From Catellatospora citrea (GTDB taxonomy: Bacteria > Actinomycetota > Actinomycetes > Mycobacteriales > Micromonosporaceae): DNA of 64,000 bases. Below, one piece after another: positions 44,450 through 55,018 of this stretch. The stretch is taken from assembly GCF_003610235.1 (NCBI RefSeq), contig NZ_RAPR01000001.1:4712001-4776000 (forward strand), in the 5' to 3' direction. The position numbers and the translations under genes were made by a program. The notes beneath the pieces were generated by a model, which did not search any database, was not told the origin of the DNA, and was given only the letters and a program-made list of their open reading frames with translations. How positions within the stretch are numbered: the first letter of the stretch is position 1; every line of letters begins with the position of its first letter.

Positions 44450-46279
44450 GTGAAGACCGAAATTCAGGAGTGGCACCGGGTAAGGGCCACCCCCGCCGAG
44501 CGCACCCTCCCCGCCGACAACCGCGTTGACCAGCGACGACGCGTCGGCGTGAACGTCGTGGTCGGGGCCGGGTTCCTGGTCGCGGCAATGCTCGTGACGT
44601 CCGGCCTGTGGAAGGACGGGTCACGCGCGCTGCTCTCCGTGAACATCCCTGACCAGGTCTTCTTCCAGTTCGTGCTGCGCCACGCCGTGGACGTGCTGAC
44701 CGGCGACGCCGCGCCGTTCTTCACCGCGCAGATGAACGCCCCGCACGGGGTCAACCTGATGGCGAACACGGTGGTCCTGGGCCTGGGCATCCCGCTCGCT
44801 CCGATCACCGCGATCTGGGGGCCGCAGGTCAGCCTCGCGGTGCTGCTCGTGCTGGGACTGGCCGGCACCGCCGCGGCCTGGTACTGGTTCCTGCGCCGGC
44901 ACGTCACCACCTCAGCGGTCGCCGCCGCGGCGGGCGCGGCCCTGTGCGGCTTCGGCCCCGGCATGATCAGCCAGGCGAACGGGCATCCCAACTGGACCGC
45001 CCAGTTCCTGGTCCCGTTCCTGGTGCACCGGGCGTTGCGAATGGGCGAACCCGGCCGCTGCCTGCGCAACGGCGTGCTGCTCGGGCTGCTGGTGACCGGG
45101 CAGGCGTTCGTCAACGAGGAGGTGCTGCTCTACACGGCGCTGGCCAGCGCCGCCTTCCTCGCCGCGTACGCCGCGGTGACCTGGCCCGCGCAGCGGGCGG
45201 CGATCCGCCCCGTGCTGGCCACGGCCGGGGTCGCGGCGCTGGTCGGCGGCACGCTGCTGGCGTACCCCCTGTGGTCGCAGTTCTTCGGCCCGCAGAGCTT
45301 CCGCGGCCTGCCGCCGGGCGCCTCCGCCTACGGCGCGGACCTGGCCAGCTTCGCCGCCTTCCCGCGGCTGTCGCTGGGCGGCAACGTCGACACGGTCCGC
45401 CTGCTGGCGCCCAACGCCGCCGAGGAGAACACGTTCCTGGGCTGGCCGCTGCTGGCCGTGCTGGCCCTGGCCGTGGCGGGCTGGCTGTGGCAGCGGGCAA
45501 TGGTCCGGGCGCTGCTGGCCACCGGCGCCCTGTTCGCGGTCTTCGCGCTGGGCAGGCAGGTGTTCGCGGGCGGCGAGCGCACCGCGCTGCCGGGGCTGTG
45601 GCGGCCGCTGGGGCAGCTGCCGCTGCTGGAGTCCGTGGTGCCGGTCCGGTTCGGGTTGGTGCTGCTCCCGGTGGCCGGGGCGCTGCTCGCGCTGGCGATC
45701 GAGGCCGTGCAGCGGCTGCCGCGCCGGTCGGCGGGCGAGCTGCCGGTGCGGCGGTTGGCGTACGCCCTGATCGCCCTGGCGCTGGTGCCGCTGCTGCCGC
45801 TGCCGCTGCTGACCCACCGGGGGGTCGCGGTGCCGCGGTTCATCACGGAGGGAACCTGGCGGGCGTACGTGCCCGCGGGCCGCACCCTGGTCACGGTGCC
45901 GGTGACGAGCAGCAAGCACAGCGACGGGATGCACTGGTGGGCACAGTCCGGAGCGGACTTCGCGTTCCCGGGCGGCTACTTCATCGGGCCCGGTCGGCTG
46001 CCCGGCACCGCCACGTTCGGGCCCCCGCCGCGTCCGACGGATCTGCTGCTGGCCGCAGTCGCCGAGGGTGCGAAGGCGCCGCGGGTCACCGCGCGGATGC
46101 GCGACGGTCTCCTCGCCGACCTGCGGTTCTGGCAGGCGGGCGCGCTGGTGCTGTCCGATCGCGAACCACGCGCCGACGTGCTGCGCGAGCTGGTGAACGA
46201 CCTGGTGGACGACGAGGGTGTGCGCATCGGCGGCGTCACGGTCTGGGACGTCGCGCCGCTGGTGACACCGACGGCCTGA
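44450..46279 (+). CDS. polytopic membrane protein, probable GT-C-type glycosyltransferase
   Basis: Protein of 609 aa with about eleven hydrophobic segments from residue 35 to 455 and an extracytoplasmic C-terminal domain (about 150 aa). An early loop with IPDQVFFQFVLRHAVDVL and FFTAQMNAPHGVNLMAN resembles the first outer loop of lipid-linked GT-C enzymes, where an Asp acts in catalysis. The interior has ISQANGHPNWTAQFL. The substrate is unknown. It is divergent from the methyltransferase. It ends before a terminator-like repeat shared with the convergent mutase gene. Confidence 0.7.
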   Translation: MKTEIQEWHRVRATPAERTLPADNRVDQRRRVGVNVVVGAGFLVAAMLVTSGLWKDGSRALLSVNIPDQVFFQFVLRHAVDVLTGDAAPFFTAQMNAPHGVNLMANTVVLGLGIPLAPITAIWGPQVSLAVLLVLGLAGTAAAWYWFLRRHVTTSAVAAAAGAALCGFGPGMISQANGHPNWTAQFLVPFLVHRALRMGEPGRCLRNGVLLGLLVTGQAFVNEEVLLYTALASAAFLAAYAAVTWPAQRAAIRPVLATAGVAALVGGTLLAYPLWSQFFGPQSFRGLPPGASAYGADLASFAAFPRLSLGGNVDTVRLLAPNAAEENTFLGWPLLAVLALAVAGWLWQRAMVRALLATGALFAVFALGRQVFAGGERTALPGLWRPLGQLPLLESVVPVRFGLVLLPVAGALLALAIEAVQRLPRRSAGELPVRRLAYALIALALVPLLPLPLLTHRGVAVPRFITEGTWRAYVPAGRTLVTVPVTSSKHSDGMHWWAQSGADFAFPGGYFIGPGRLPGTATFGPPPRPTDLLLAAVAEGAKAPRVTARMRDGLLADLRFWQAGALVLSDREPRADVLRELVNDLVDDEGVRIGGVTVWDVAPLVTPTA

Positions 46280-46343
46280 CCGGTTAACGCGGCGACCGCA
46301 CGAACGACGTGCCATGCGCCCAGCTCAACGGCCGTGCGATGTT

Positions 46344-46389
46344 TGGAAGGGCACCTTCTACAACGCGGAGCGTTAAGAAGGTGCCCTTC
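46344..46389. repeat. palindromic element family 3, copy B (terminator-like)
   Basis: Perfect 15-bp arms GGAAGGGCACCTTCT and their complement, loop nearly identical to copy A, then TTTGTCC. It lies between convergent genes and can serve as a bidirectional terminator. Confidence 0.85.
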
Positions 46390-46397
46390 CTTTGTCC

Positions 46398-48071
46398 TTA
46401 CGGGCTGACGGACCAGATGCCGAGGGCGGCGGCCACCTCGGTGCGCAGGGCGCGGATGGTGGCGGCGGCGCGGCCGCGGGCGGCGGTGACGTCGGCCTCG
46501 GAGACCGGCTCGACCACCTCCAGGTATGCCTTGAGCTTGGGCTCGGTGCCGGACGGGCGGACCACGACCCGGGCCGTGTCGGTGCGCAGGATGATCACGT
46601 CGGAGGCCGACTCGGCCGGGCGGTCGAGCAGGTCCTCGGTGGACGTGACGGGCTCGTCGAGCAGCGAGGTGGGCAGCTTGGCGCGCAGGTGCGCCATCAT
46701 CCGGCCGATCTCGTCCAGATCGTCCACGCGCACGGAGAGCTGGTCGGTGACGTACAGGCCGAACTCGGCGGCCAGCTCGTCCAGCCGGTCGGTGAGGGTG
46801 CGCAGTTCCGCCTTCAGGCCGGCGGCCAGCTCGGCGACGAGCAGCGCCGCGGTGATGCCGTCCTTGTCGCGGGCCATCCACGGCGCCACGCAGATGCCCA
46901 GCGCCTCCTCGTAGCCGTAGGCGAGGTCGGGCGCGGCGCGGGCGAGCCACTTGAACCCGGTGAGCGTCTCGGCGTACCCGACGCCGCGCTTGGCGGCCAT
47001 CGCCCGCAGCATCGACGACGACACGATGGTCGTGGCGTACGTGCCGGTGCGGCCCAGCCGCATCAGGTGGTCGGCGAGCAGCACGCCCACCTCGTCGCCG
47101 CGCAGCATGCGCCAGCCGTTGCCGTTGCCGACCGGCACCGCCACGGCGCAGCGGTCGGCGTCCGGGTCGTTGGCGATGACGATGTCGGCGCGGCGCTCGG
47201 CGGCCAGCGCGAGGACCAGGTCCATCGCGCCCGGCTCCTCGGGGTTGGGGAAGGCCACCGTCGGGAACGCACCGTCCGGCTCGGCCTGTGCGGGCACGAC
47301 CGCGGGCAGCGCGAACCCGGCGCGCAGGAACGCGTCACCGAGCACCTTGCCGCCGACGCCGTGCAGCGGCGTGTACGCCACCGCGAGGTCCTTGGGCTGG
47401 TCGTCCTGCACCACGGCGGCCGCGGCGGTCAGGTACGAGTCCAGGATGTCCTCGCCGAGCACCGTGCCCGGGTGGCCGAGCGGCACCTCCGACAGCAGCT
47501 TGACCGCGCGGATCTCCGCCTCGATCTCCTGGTCGGCCGGGGGCACGATCTGCGCGCCCGCGCCGAGCGGGCCGCCCAGGTGCTCGCCCAGGTAGACCTT
47601 GTAGCCGTTGTCCTGGGGCGGGTTGTGCGACGCGGTCACCATCACGCCCGCGACGGCGTCCATGGCCCGCACCGCGTACGCCAGCACCGGGGTGGGCAGC
47701 GGGCGCGGCAGCAGCGCCGCGCGCATCCCGGAGCCGGTCGCGACGCGGGCGGTCTCCAGCGCGAACTCGTGCGAGCCACGGCGCGCGTCGTAGCCGATGA
47801 CGAGCAGGCCGCCGGGTTCGTGCTTGGTGAGCCAGTTGACCAGACCGGCGGCGGCCTGGCGGACGACGGCCAGGTTCATCCCGTTCGGGCCGGCCCGCAG
47901 CGGTCCGCGCAGGCCGGCGGTGCCGAACGTGAGCGGCCCGCTGAACCGGTCGGCCAGCTCCGCCTCGGTGGCCGGCAGGGCGTCCAGCAGCTGCTGGAGC
48001 TCCGTGCGCGAGTCGGGGTCGGGGTCCTGAGCGATCCAGTGGCGTACGCGATCGGCAAGGTTGTCGGTCAT
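46398..48071 (-). CDS. phospho-sugar mutase (phosphopentomutase/phosphomannomutase-like)
   Basis: Alpha-D-phosphohexomutase-superfamily enzyme, 557 aa, the long PGM2-like class. Seen: FGTAGLRGPLRAGPN, active-site phosphoserine loop MVTASHNPPQDNGYKVY, metal loop NDPDADRCAV, sugar loop ETLTGFKWLA and phosphate loop RPSGTEPKLK. PGM2-like enzymes interconvert ribose- and deoxyribose-1- and 5-phosphates. With deoA and deoC in the window, that role is attractive; phosphomannomutase activity cannot be excluded. ATG 48071 has TATGAA 6 nt upstream (leaderless pattern). Confidence 0.88.
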   Translation of the reverse strand: MTDNLADRVRHWIAQDPDPDSRTELQQLLDALPATEAELADRFSGPLTFGTAGLRGPLRAGPNGMNLAVVRQAAAGLVNWLTKHEPGGLLVIGYDARRGSHEFALETARVATGSGMRAALLPRPLPTPVLAYAVRAMDAVAGVMVTASHNPPQDNGYKVYLGEHLGGPLGAGAQIVPPADQEIEAEIRAVKLLSEVPLGHPGTVLGEDILDSYLTAAAAVVQDDQPKDLAVAYTPLHGVGGKVLGDAFLRAGFALPAVVPAQAEPDGAFPTVAFPNPEEPGAMDLVLALAAERRADIVIANDPDADRCAVAVPVGNGNGWRMLRGDEVGVLLADHLMRLGRTGTYATTIVSSSMLRAMAAKRGVGYAETLTGFKWLARAAPDLAYGYEEALGICVAPWMARDKDGITAALLVAELAAGLKAELRTLTDRLDELAAEFGLYVTDQLSVRVDDLDEIGRMMAHLRAKLPTSLLDEPVTSTEDLLDRPAESASDVIILRTDTARVVVRPSGTEPKLKAYLEVVEPVSEADVTAARGRAAATIRALRTEVAAALGIWSVSP

Positions 48072-48077
48072 CGGTGT

Positions 48078-48083
48078 TTCATA
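48078..48083 (-). promoter_or_regulatory. -10-like hexamer before the phospho-sugar mutase
   Basis: TATGAA on the minus strand, 6 nt before the ATG; no Shine-Dalgarno. Confidence 0.35.
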
Positions 48084-48116
48084 ACACGCGGACCGGCCCT
48101 CTGCTCGGCAAACCCC

Positions 48117-49919
48117 TCAGGTAGTGACGATCGCGAAAGAGCCGACCGCCTGGTCGAAGACCGCCCTGTCCTGGGCGAAGGAGTCTTCCCACGTCGACAG
48201 GTAGATGTGGTAGGCCATACCGCCGCTGACGCCGATGCGCCACACCGCGTGGCGCGGGTTCTTGGCGGGCGGGGTGCACTGGTATTCGAGCTGCGCCGCG
48301 GTCTCCAGTGCGCCCAGCTTCTGCGCGCTCAGGTCGATGCGCTGATAGGTGTCCTTCTGGCACCGGTCGACCTTCTTGAAGGTCTTCTCCGCGCCTTCCA
48401 GCTCCTTGGTCGGGTTGCCGCCGGACTGGTAGACGTTGATGCGCAGCCAGCGGTCCTTGTCGGCGGGATCGCGGTAGTCGACGTAGCTGCCGGACTTGAC
48501 CGGCGTCCAGCCCTTGGGGACCAGCACCGTGACGTCCTTGAAGGTCACCCGCTCCATGCCCTCGGGCACCTGTGAGGAGGCGGACGAGGCGGCCGGGGCG
48601 CTCGGTGAGGGGCCACCGTTCGCGCCGGGCGTGTTCTCGTCGTCGCCGCCCATCACGGCCCAGGCCACGCCGGTGACCACGAGCACGCCCGCGAGTCCCG
48701 CGCCGACGGCCAGGCGCATCCGCTTCGGCCAGGCCTTGACCTGCCCGACCACGCCGTCCAGCGCCGACGGGCCGGCGGGCCGGGCGGCCTTGGGGGTGAT
48801 CGTCTGCAGGGCGCCGGTCGGCGCGGGGTGGGCGCCGGTCGGCAGGTTCAGGGGGTCCGGCGCGCTCGGCCGGGAGTGGCCGTCCACGCGGGAGGCCGGC
48901 ATCTCGCCGGTGTGCAGCAGCGCCCGGCCGCCGATCTCCTTGGCGGGGCGCTCGGGCTGCGCGGCGGCCGGGGTGACCCACGCGGTCGTGCTGGGCTGCG
49001 GTGCGACCACCGCCCAGGGGTCGGTGACGTGCTGTGGCACGGCGTTCTGGGCCAGCGGGCCGGCCAGCAGCTCGCGCAGCGTGGCGCGAGCGGTGGGCAC
49101 GTCCCAGCGCCGGTCCGGGTTCTTCTCCATGAGGCCGTAGAGCACCTCGCGCAGCGGGCCGCAGCGCTGCGGCGGCACCGGCTCCTCCTCGACCACCGCG
49201 TGCATGGTGGCCAGCGGGTCGCCCTTGTCGAACGGCGGGCGGCCCTCCACGGCGGTGTACAGGGTCACGCCGAGCGAGAACAGGTCGCTGGGCGGGCCGA
49301 AGCGGTGGCCCAGCGCGCGTTCGGGGGAGATGAAGTGGGGGGAGCCCAGCACCATGCCCGGGGTGGTCAGCTGCACGTCGGTCGGCAGTTTGGCCACGCC
49401 GAAGTCGGTGAGCACGCAGCGGCCGTCCTTGGTGATCAGGACGTTGGCCGGCTTCACGTCGCGGTGCAGCACGCCCGCGGCGTGCGCCACCTCCAGCGCG
49501 CCGAGCAGCGCGACGCCGATCTTGGCGACTGCGCGCGGGGCCAGCGGCCCGTCCTCGATCACCATGTCGGCGAGGCCGCGCGCGTCGAGCAGCTCCATCA
49601 CGATCCAGGGCCGTCCGCCCTCGGTGACCACGTCGAAGACCTGGACCACGCTCGGGTGCGACAGGCTGGCGGCGGCACGCGCCTCGCGCAGCGTGCGCTC
49701 GTACATCGAGGCGGCGTCGCTGGCGGCCAGGCCCGGGGGCAGCACGACCTCCTTGACCGCGACCTCGCGGCGCAGCACGGTGTCGGCGGCGCGCCAGACG
49801 GTGCCCATGCCGCCGTGCCCGATCGCGGTGCGGAGCGAATAGCGTCCGCCGATGACGGTGCCCGGAGCCGCACGGCCCGGAGTGGGGCTGCCGCTCCAGG
49901 TGGATGCATGGGTGGTCAC
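48117..49919 (-). CDS. membrane serine/threonine protein kinase (PknB-like)
   Basis: Receptor-like kinase of 600 aa. Kinase domain about residues 25-285: G-loop IGHGGMGTVWRA, VAVKEVV Lys, HRDVKPANVLI, DFGVAKLP and SPERALGHR. A Pro-rich linker, one TM segment (about 403-424, AVGAGLAGVLVVTGVAWAV) and an extracytoplasmic domain of about 150 aa follow. That domain is not PASTA and resembles a sensor found in actinomycete kinases. GTG 49919 is chosen; a TTG five codons earlier is possible. It is divergent from the mutase large subunit; the ligand is unknown. Confidence 0.9.
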   Translation of the reverse strand: MTTHASTWSGSPTPGRAAPGTVIGGRYSLRTAIGHGGMGTVWRAADTVLRREVAVKEVVLPPGLAASDAASMYERTLREARAAASLSHPSVVQVFDVVTEGGRPWIVMELLDARGLADMVIEDGPLAPRAVAKIGVALLGALEVAHAAGVLHRDVKPANVLITKDGRCVLTDFGVAKLPTDVQLTTPGMVLGSPHFISPERALGHRFGPPSDLFSLGVTLYTAVEGRPPFDKGDPLATMHAVVEEEPVPPQRCGPLREVLYGLMEKNPDRRWDVPTARATLRELLAGPLAQNAVPQHVTDPWAVVAPQPSTTAWVTPAAAQPERPAKEIGGRALLHTGEMPASRVDGHSRPSAPDPLNLPTGAHPAPTGALQTITPKAARPAGPSALDGVVGQVKAWPKRMRLAVGAGLAGVLVVTGVAWAVMGGDDENTPGANGGPSPSAPAASSASSQVPEGMERVTFKDVTVLVPKGWTPVKSGSYVDYRDPADKDRWLRINVYQSGGNPTKELEGAEKTFKKVDRCQKDTYQRIDLSAQKLGALETAAQLEYQCTPPAKNPRHAVWRIGVSGGMAYHIYLSTWEDSFAQDRAVFDQAVGSFAIVTT

Positions 49920-50114
49920 TGCTGATGCCGCCAAAGGAGAGGGGACGATGGCAAAGGGGAATGGGTCAGTCGACCCCTATCCTGTACGACGCGCCGCCGC
50001 AGCGAAAGCCGTGGGCGGGTTCTGAGGCCGAATTTCACGGTTCCGTCCGCCTGTCATCACCCTGGGTGTAAGTGATGTGCGCAATCCCTCACCCCTTCGG
50101 ACGGCGCCGCCGCC

Positions 50115-50120
50115 TAACAT
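50115..50120 (+). promoter_or_regulatory. -10-like hexamer before the mutase large subunit
   Basis: TAACAT, 7 nt before the ATG at 50128; leaderless pattern. Confidence 0.4.
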
Positions 50121-50127
50121 CCCGGGT

Positions 50128-51693
<1,566 letters not shown>

Positions 51694-51708
51694 CCCACGA
51701 TCTTCACC

Positions 51709-51736
51709 CACCCCGGCGGGAATCCCCGCCGGGGTG
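51709..51736 (+). terminator. terminator of the mutase gene
   Basis: CACCCCGGCGGG and CCCGCCGGGGTG form a perfect 12-bp stem around AATC, 15 nt after the stop. The rest of the gap to 51994 holds a strong GGAGGTGAGG at about 51825-51834 before a TTG (51839) and a TTGCGC/TAGGCT promoter-like pair (about 51925-51954), but no independent gene I can support. Confidence 0.7.
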
Positions 51737-51994
51737 ATCGGTGCGCACCGAATGTGCGACGGGAATTCGAGCGGTGATGTCAGTCTCGCGTGATGCGTGA
51801 CCCGGCACGTCGTCACCCGTTGTAGGAGGTGAGGACACTTGCCATCGAGGGTCCTGCACACTTGCGAAGGCTCCTACCTGCTCGGATGTGACTCTGAGCG
51901 ACACAACTACTACAAGAACGCAGTTGCGCAGAGTCACCGGTGCAGGGCTAGGCTGGACGCTGTTTATCCCATCGACCGAGATCGAGAATCTGCC

Positions 51995-53257
51995 GTGACG
52001 AGTGCGCTGGCGCTGCCCAAGAGCAGCTTGCTGACGTCGTCCATGGTGTCCGAGATCATGTCGGACACCGATCCGCTACCTGGCCGGCTCGACCGCTGGC
52101 TCGCCGCGCACGGCGCGAACCTGGTAGCGGTACGGCGTCACCTTCACGCGCACCCGGAACTCTCGCACCAGGAGTTCGAGACCGCCGCACTGGTCGCCCG
52201 CGAGCTCTCGGCCGCCGGGCTGCAGCCGAAGTTCCTGCCCCGGGGCAACGGCGTCATGTGCGACATCGGCTCCGGTGACCGCGTCATCGCACTGCGGGCC
52301 GATCTCGACGCGCTGCCGCTGCCCGACACCAAGGACGTGCCGTACCGCTCGACGGTGCCCAACGCGGCCCACGCCTGCGGGCACGACGTGCACACCACGG
52401 TGCTGCTCGGGGTCGGCCTGGCGCTGGCCCAGCTGGAGCAGCAGGGCGGCATCGGCGGCCGGGTGCGGTTGATCTTCCAGCCCGCCGAGGAGTCGATCAA
52501 CTCGGGCGCGCCTGAGATGATCTCCGCGGGGGCGCTTAAGGACGTCGCGGCGATCTACGCGCTGCACTGCGCGCCGCAGCTGCCGGTGGGCATCGTGGGT
52601 GTGCGCTCGGGCGCCATCACCGCCGCCTGTGACGCGGTCGAGGTGCGGCTGAGCGGCAAGGGCGGCCACACCGCCCGCCCCCACCTCACCGCCGACCTGG
52701 TGTACGCGCTGGGCCGGGTGGTGACCGAGGTGCCCGCGCTGCTGGGCCGCCGGGTCGACCCGCGGGCCGGCCTGTCCATGGTCTTCGGCTCGATCCACGC
52801 CGGCGAGGCCTCGAACGCCATCCCCAACGAGGGCAGCGCCAAGGGCACCATCCGGGTGCTCAACCGCGACGCCTGGCGCGAGGCGCCCGACCTGGTCACT
52901 CAGCTGATCAAGGATGTGGTCGCCGGCACCGGGGCGAAGGCCGACGTGCGATACACCCGCGGCGTGCCGCCGGTGATCAACGACCGGATGGCGTCGGCGG
53001 TGATCGCGGGCGCGGCCGGCGCGGCGCTGGGCGCGGAGCGGGTCGTCGAGGCCGAGATCAGCATGGGCGGCGAGGACTTCGCGTTCTACCTGGAGCACGT
53101 GCCCGGCGCGATGATCCGCCTGGGCACCGGCATCCCCGGCGCGGCCCCGATGGACATCCACCAGTCCGCCTTCGACGTCGACGAGCGCGCCATCGGCTAC
53201 GGCGTGCGCACCATGGTGCACACCGCCCTGGCAGCCCTGGCCTCCCCCTCTTTCTGA
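51995..53257 (+). CDS. M20-family amidohydrolase
   Basis: Zinc-dependent amidohydrolase of 420 aa that removes acyl or carbamoyl groups from amino acids or related amides. Metal-site motifs: HLHAHPELSHQEFET, LRADLDALPLPDT, HACGHDVHTTVLLG, FQPAEESINSGAPEMI and GGEDFAFYLEH. A dimerisation domain (about 200-310) with SGKGGHTARPHLTAD follows the pattern of aminoacylase/hippurate hydrolases. GTG 51995 is chosen because a promoter-like TAGGCT lies about 43 nt upstream. A TTG at 51839 in frame has a strong ribosome site and is a real alternative. Confidence 0.88.
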   Translation: MTSALALPKSSLLTSSMVSEIMSDTDPLPGRLDRWLAAHGANLVAVRRHLHAHPELSHQEFETAALVARELSAAGLQPKFLPRGNGVMCDIGSGDRVIALRADLDALPLPDTKDVPYRSTVPNAAHACGHDVHTTVLLGVGLALAQLEQQGGIGGRVRLIFQPAEESINSGAPEMISAGALKDVAAIYALHCAPQLPVGIVGVRSGAITAACDAVEVRLSGKGGHTARPHLTADLVYALGRVVTEVPALLGRRVDPRAGLSMVFGSIHAGEASNAIPNEGSAKGTIRVLNRDAWREAPDLVTQLIKDVVAGTGAKADVRYTRGVPPVINDRMASAVIAGAAGAALGAERVVEAEISMGGEDFAFYLEHVPGAMIRLGTGIPGAAPMDIHQSAFDVDERAIGYGVRTMVHTALAALASPSF

Positions 53258-53268
53258 CCTGATCGACA

Positions 53269-53304
53269 CGAAGCCCCCGGCGCCTCGCGGCACCGGGGGC
53301 TTCG
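53269..53304. terminator. bidirectional terminator
   Basis: CGAAGCCCCCGG and CCGGGGGCTTCG form a 12-bp stem with a 12-nt loop between convergent amidohydrolase and lipoprotein genes. Confidence 0.75.
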
Positions 53305-53315
53305 TCGTCTCCGGG

Positions 53316-54296
53316 TCAGTCCTCGTCGGGTGCCGCGGGCGGGGCCGCGGCCACGGTCGCCGGGACCGGGACCGGGGCGGGGGCCGGCGGCGGCGCGGTG
53401 CGGCGGCGGCGCAGCGCGACCACGAGGCCGACCGGGATCGCCAGCGCGATCAGGAACGGCAGCAGGAAGCCGAGCACGGCCAGGGCCACCTGCACCGTGG
53501 CGACGAAGGCGTCCCAGCCGGCCTCCAGGCCGCCCAGGAAGCCCGGGGCGGGTTCCTTCTCGGGCTCGGGCAGCTCGGTGTGCGGCCCGACCAGCGTCAC
53601 CGTGATCGTGGACAGCGAGACCAGGTCGTCCAGGCCGGCCTTCTTGCGCTCCAGCGAGGCCAGCTCGGCCTGCCGCTGGTTCAGCTCGCGCTCCAGCATC
53701 ACCACCTCGCTGAGCTGCTTGGCCTGCGTGAACATCCGGCGCACCGACTCGACGCTGGCGCGCTGGGCGGCGATGCGGGTGTCCAGGTCGACGACGGCCT
53801 CGGTGACGTCCTCGGTGTTCGAACTGCGGTTGACCTCGGTGCCCAGCTTCGCGATCTGCTCCACCACGCCGTGGAACTGCTTCGCGGGCACCCGGACCGT
53901 GATCGAGGCCTGGGACTCGGTGCCGTCGTTGACCCGCTTCTCCGCGCCGATGTGCCCGCCGGCCGTGGTGACCAGCGAGGTCAGCCGGTCCGCGGACGCG
54001 GCGACGTCGTCGACGCGCACGGACAGCTCACCGCGGTAGATCAGGGACCGGCCGACGACCGGCCCGTCGGTGGCGGTGACGCCGTCGGGTGCGGCCGCCG
54101 GGGGCGCGCCGGCCTTCTCGCCGAGATTCGCCCCGCCCTCCGCACCCGGGTAGGCCAGGTCGCCGGTGGCGGGCTTCTCCGCGCTGGCGTCCGTGCCGCT
54201 GTCGTACGACGACGACGAGCACCCCGCCAGCAACAGCAGACCGCTGAGCGCCGCTACTACGAACGCCTTCTTCATGCCTTTCCGGACGTCACTCAT
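53316..54296 (-). CDS. DUF4349 lipoprotein
   Basis: Membrane-anchored 326-aa protein. Lipoprotein signal KKAFVVAALSGLLLLAGC (Cys near residue 26), then a linker, then the DUF4349 domain: RSLIYRGELSVRVDDVAASA, GGHIGAEKRV and a coiled-coil stretch (VVMLERELNQRQAELASLER). A C-terminal TM segment (about 270-295, VALAVLGFLLPFLIALAIPVG) and a Pro/Ala tail end it. Both ends would thus be at the membrane. Function unknown. ATG 54296 and ATG 54275 are both possible starts. Confidence 0.85.
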   Translation of the reverse strand: MSDVRKGMKKAFVVAALSGLLLLAGCSSSSYDSGTDASAEKPATGDLAYPGAEGGANLGEKAGAPPAAAPDGVTATDGPVVGRSLIYRGELSVRVDDVAASADRLTSLVTTAGGHIGAEKRVNDGTESQASITVRVPAKQFHGVVEQIAKLGTEVNRSSNTEDVTEAVVDLDTRIAAQRASVESVRRMFTQAKQLSEVVMLERELNQRQAELASLERKKAGLDDLVSLSTITVTLVGPHTELPEPEKEPAPGFLGGLEAGWDAFVATVQVALAVLGFLLPFLIALAIPVGLVVALRRRRTAPPPAPAPVPVPATVAAAPPAAPDED

Positions 54297-54379
54297 GACC
54301 CCTCAGGTTCCGGCAGACTGGTCACGGAAGGACGACAGTCGGGACACGGATCCGGACAGAGATGGAAAGGCGGCCACCG

Positions 54380-55018
54380 ATGCGGGTGACGAAGTTCTCG
54401 CACTCCTGCCTGCGTATCGAGCACGACGACGCGGTCGTGGTGATCGATCCCGGGGCATGGAGCGAGTCGGAGCGCGCCCTCGACGGGGCCGACGCGGTGC
54501 TGCTGACCCACGAGCACGCCGACCACGTGGACGCCGACCGGCTGGCCGACGCGCTGGCCAAGCGTCCTTCGATCGCCATCTACGCCCACCCGGACGTGGT
54601 GGACAAGTTCTCCGCGCAGTGGGAGGGCGCGGCGGTCGGCGTCACCGCGGGGCACGCGTTCACCGCCGCCAACCTGCTGGTACGGGCGTACGGCGGGCTG
54701 CACGCCGTGATCCATCCGGAGATCCCCCAGGTGGCGAACCTGGGCTTCCTGGTCAACGAGTCGCTCTACCACCCCGGGGACTCGTTCGACGTGCCCGAGG
54801 GCGCGACCGTGCAGACGCTGTTCGTGCCGGTCTCCGCGCCCTGGCTGAAGATCTCCGAGGCGATCGACTTCGTCCGCGCGGTCCGGCCGCAGCGGGCGTA
54901 CGCGCTGCACGACAGCCTGCTCTCGGACAACGGTCTCACCCTGACCGACGCCCTGATGACGGCCCGCTCCGGAACCGAGTACGCCCGGCTCGCCCCGGGC
55001 ACCACCGTGGACGCCTAG
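54380..55018 (+). CDS. metallo-beta-lactamase-fold hydrolase (UlaG-like)
   Basis: Cytoplasmic 212-aa metallohydrolase. Opening VTKFSHSCLRIEHDDAVVVI, metal motif LLTHEHADHVDADRL (HxHxDH), distal metal residues in HPGDSF and HDSLLSDNG. It belongs with the small UlaG/L-ascorbate-6-phosphate-lactonase-like branch; the substrate is unknown. ATG 54380 follows GGAAAGG at 9 nt; ATG 54362 is the alternative. Its TAG shares the palindrome CTAG with the stop of the convergent exonuclease gene. Confidence 0.87.
   Translation: MRVTKFSHSCLRIEHDDAVVVIDPGAWSESERALDGADAVLLTHEHADHVDADRLADALAKRPSIAIYAHPDVVDKFSAQWEGAAVGVTAGHAFTAANLLVRAYGGLHAVIHPEIPQVANLGFLVNESLYHPGDSFDVPEGATVQTLFVPVSAPWLKISEAIDFVRAVRPQRAYALHDSLLSDNGLTLTDALMTARSGTEYARLAPGTTVDA

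Noticed and set aside
51704..51937. Minus-strand 77-codon frame behind the mutase
   Set aside because: Covers a terminator and promoter-like sequence and lacks a ribosome site.
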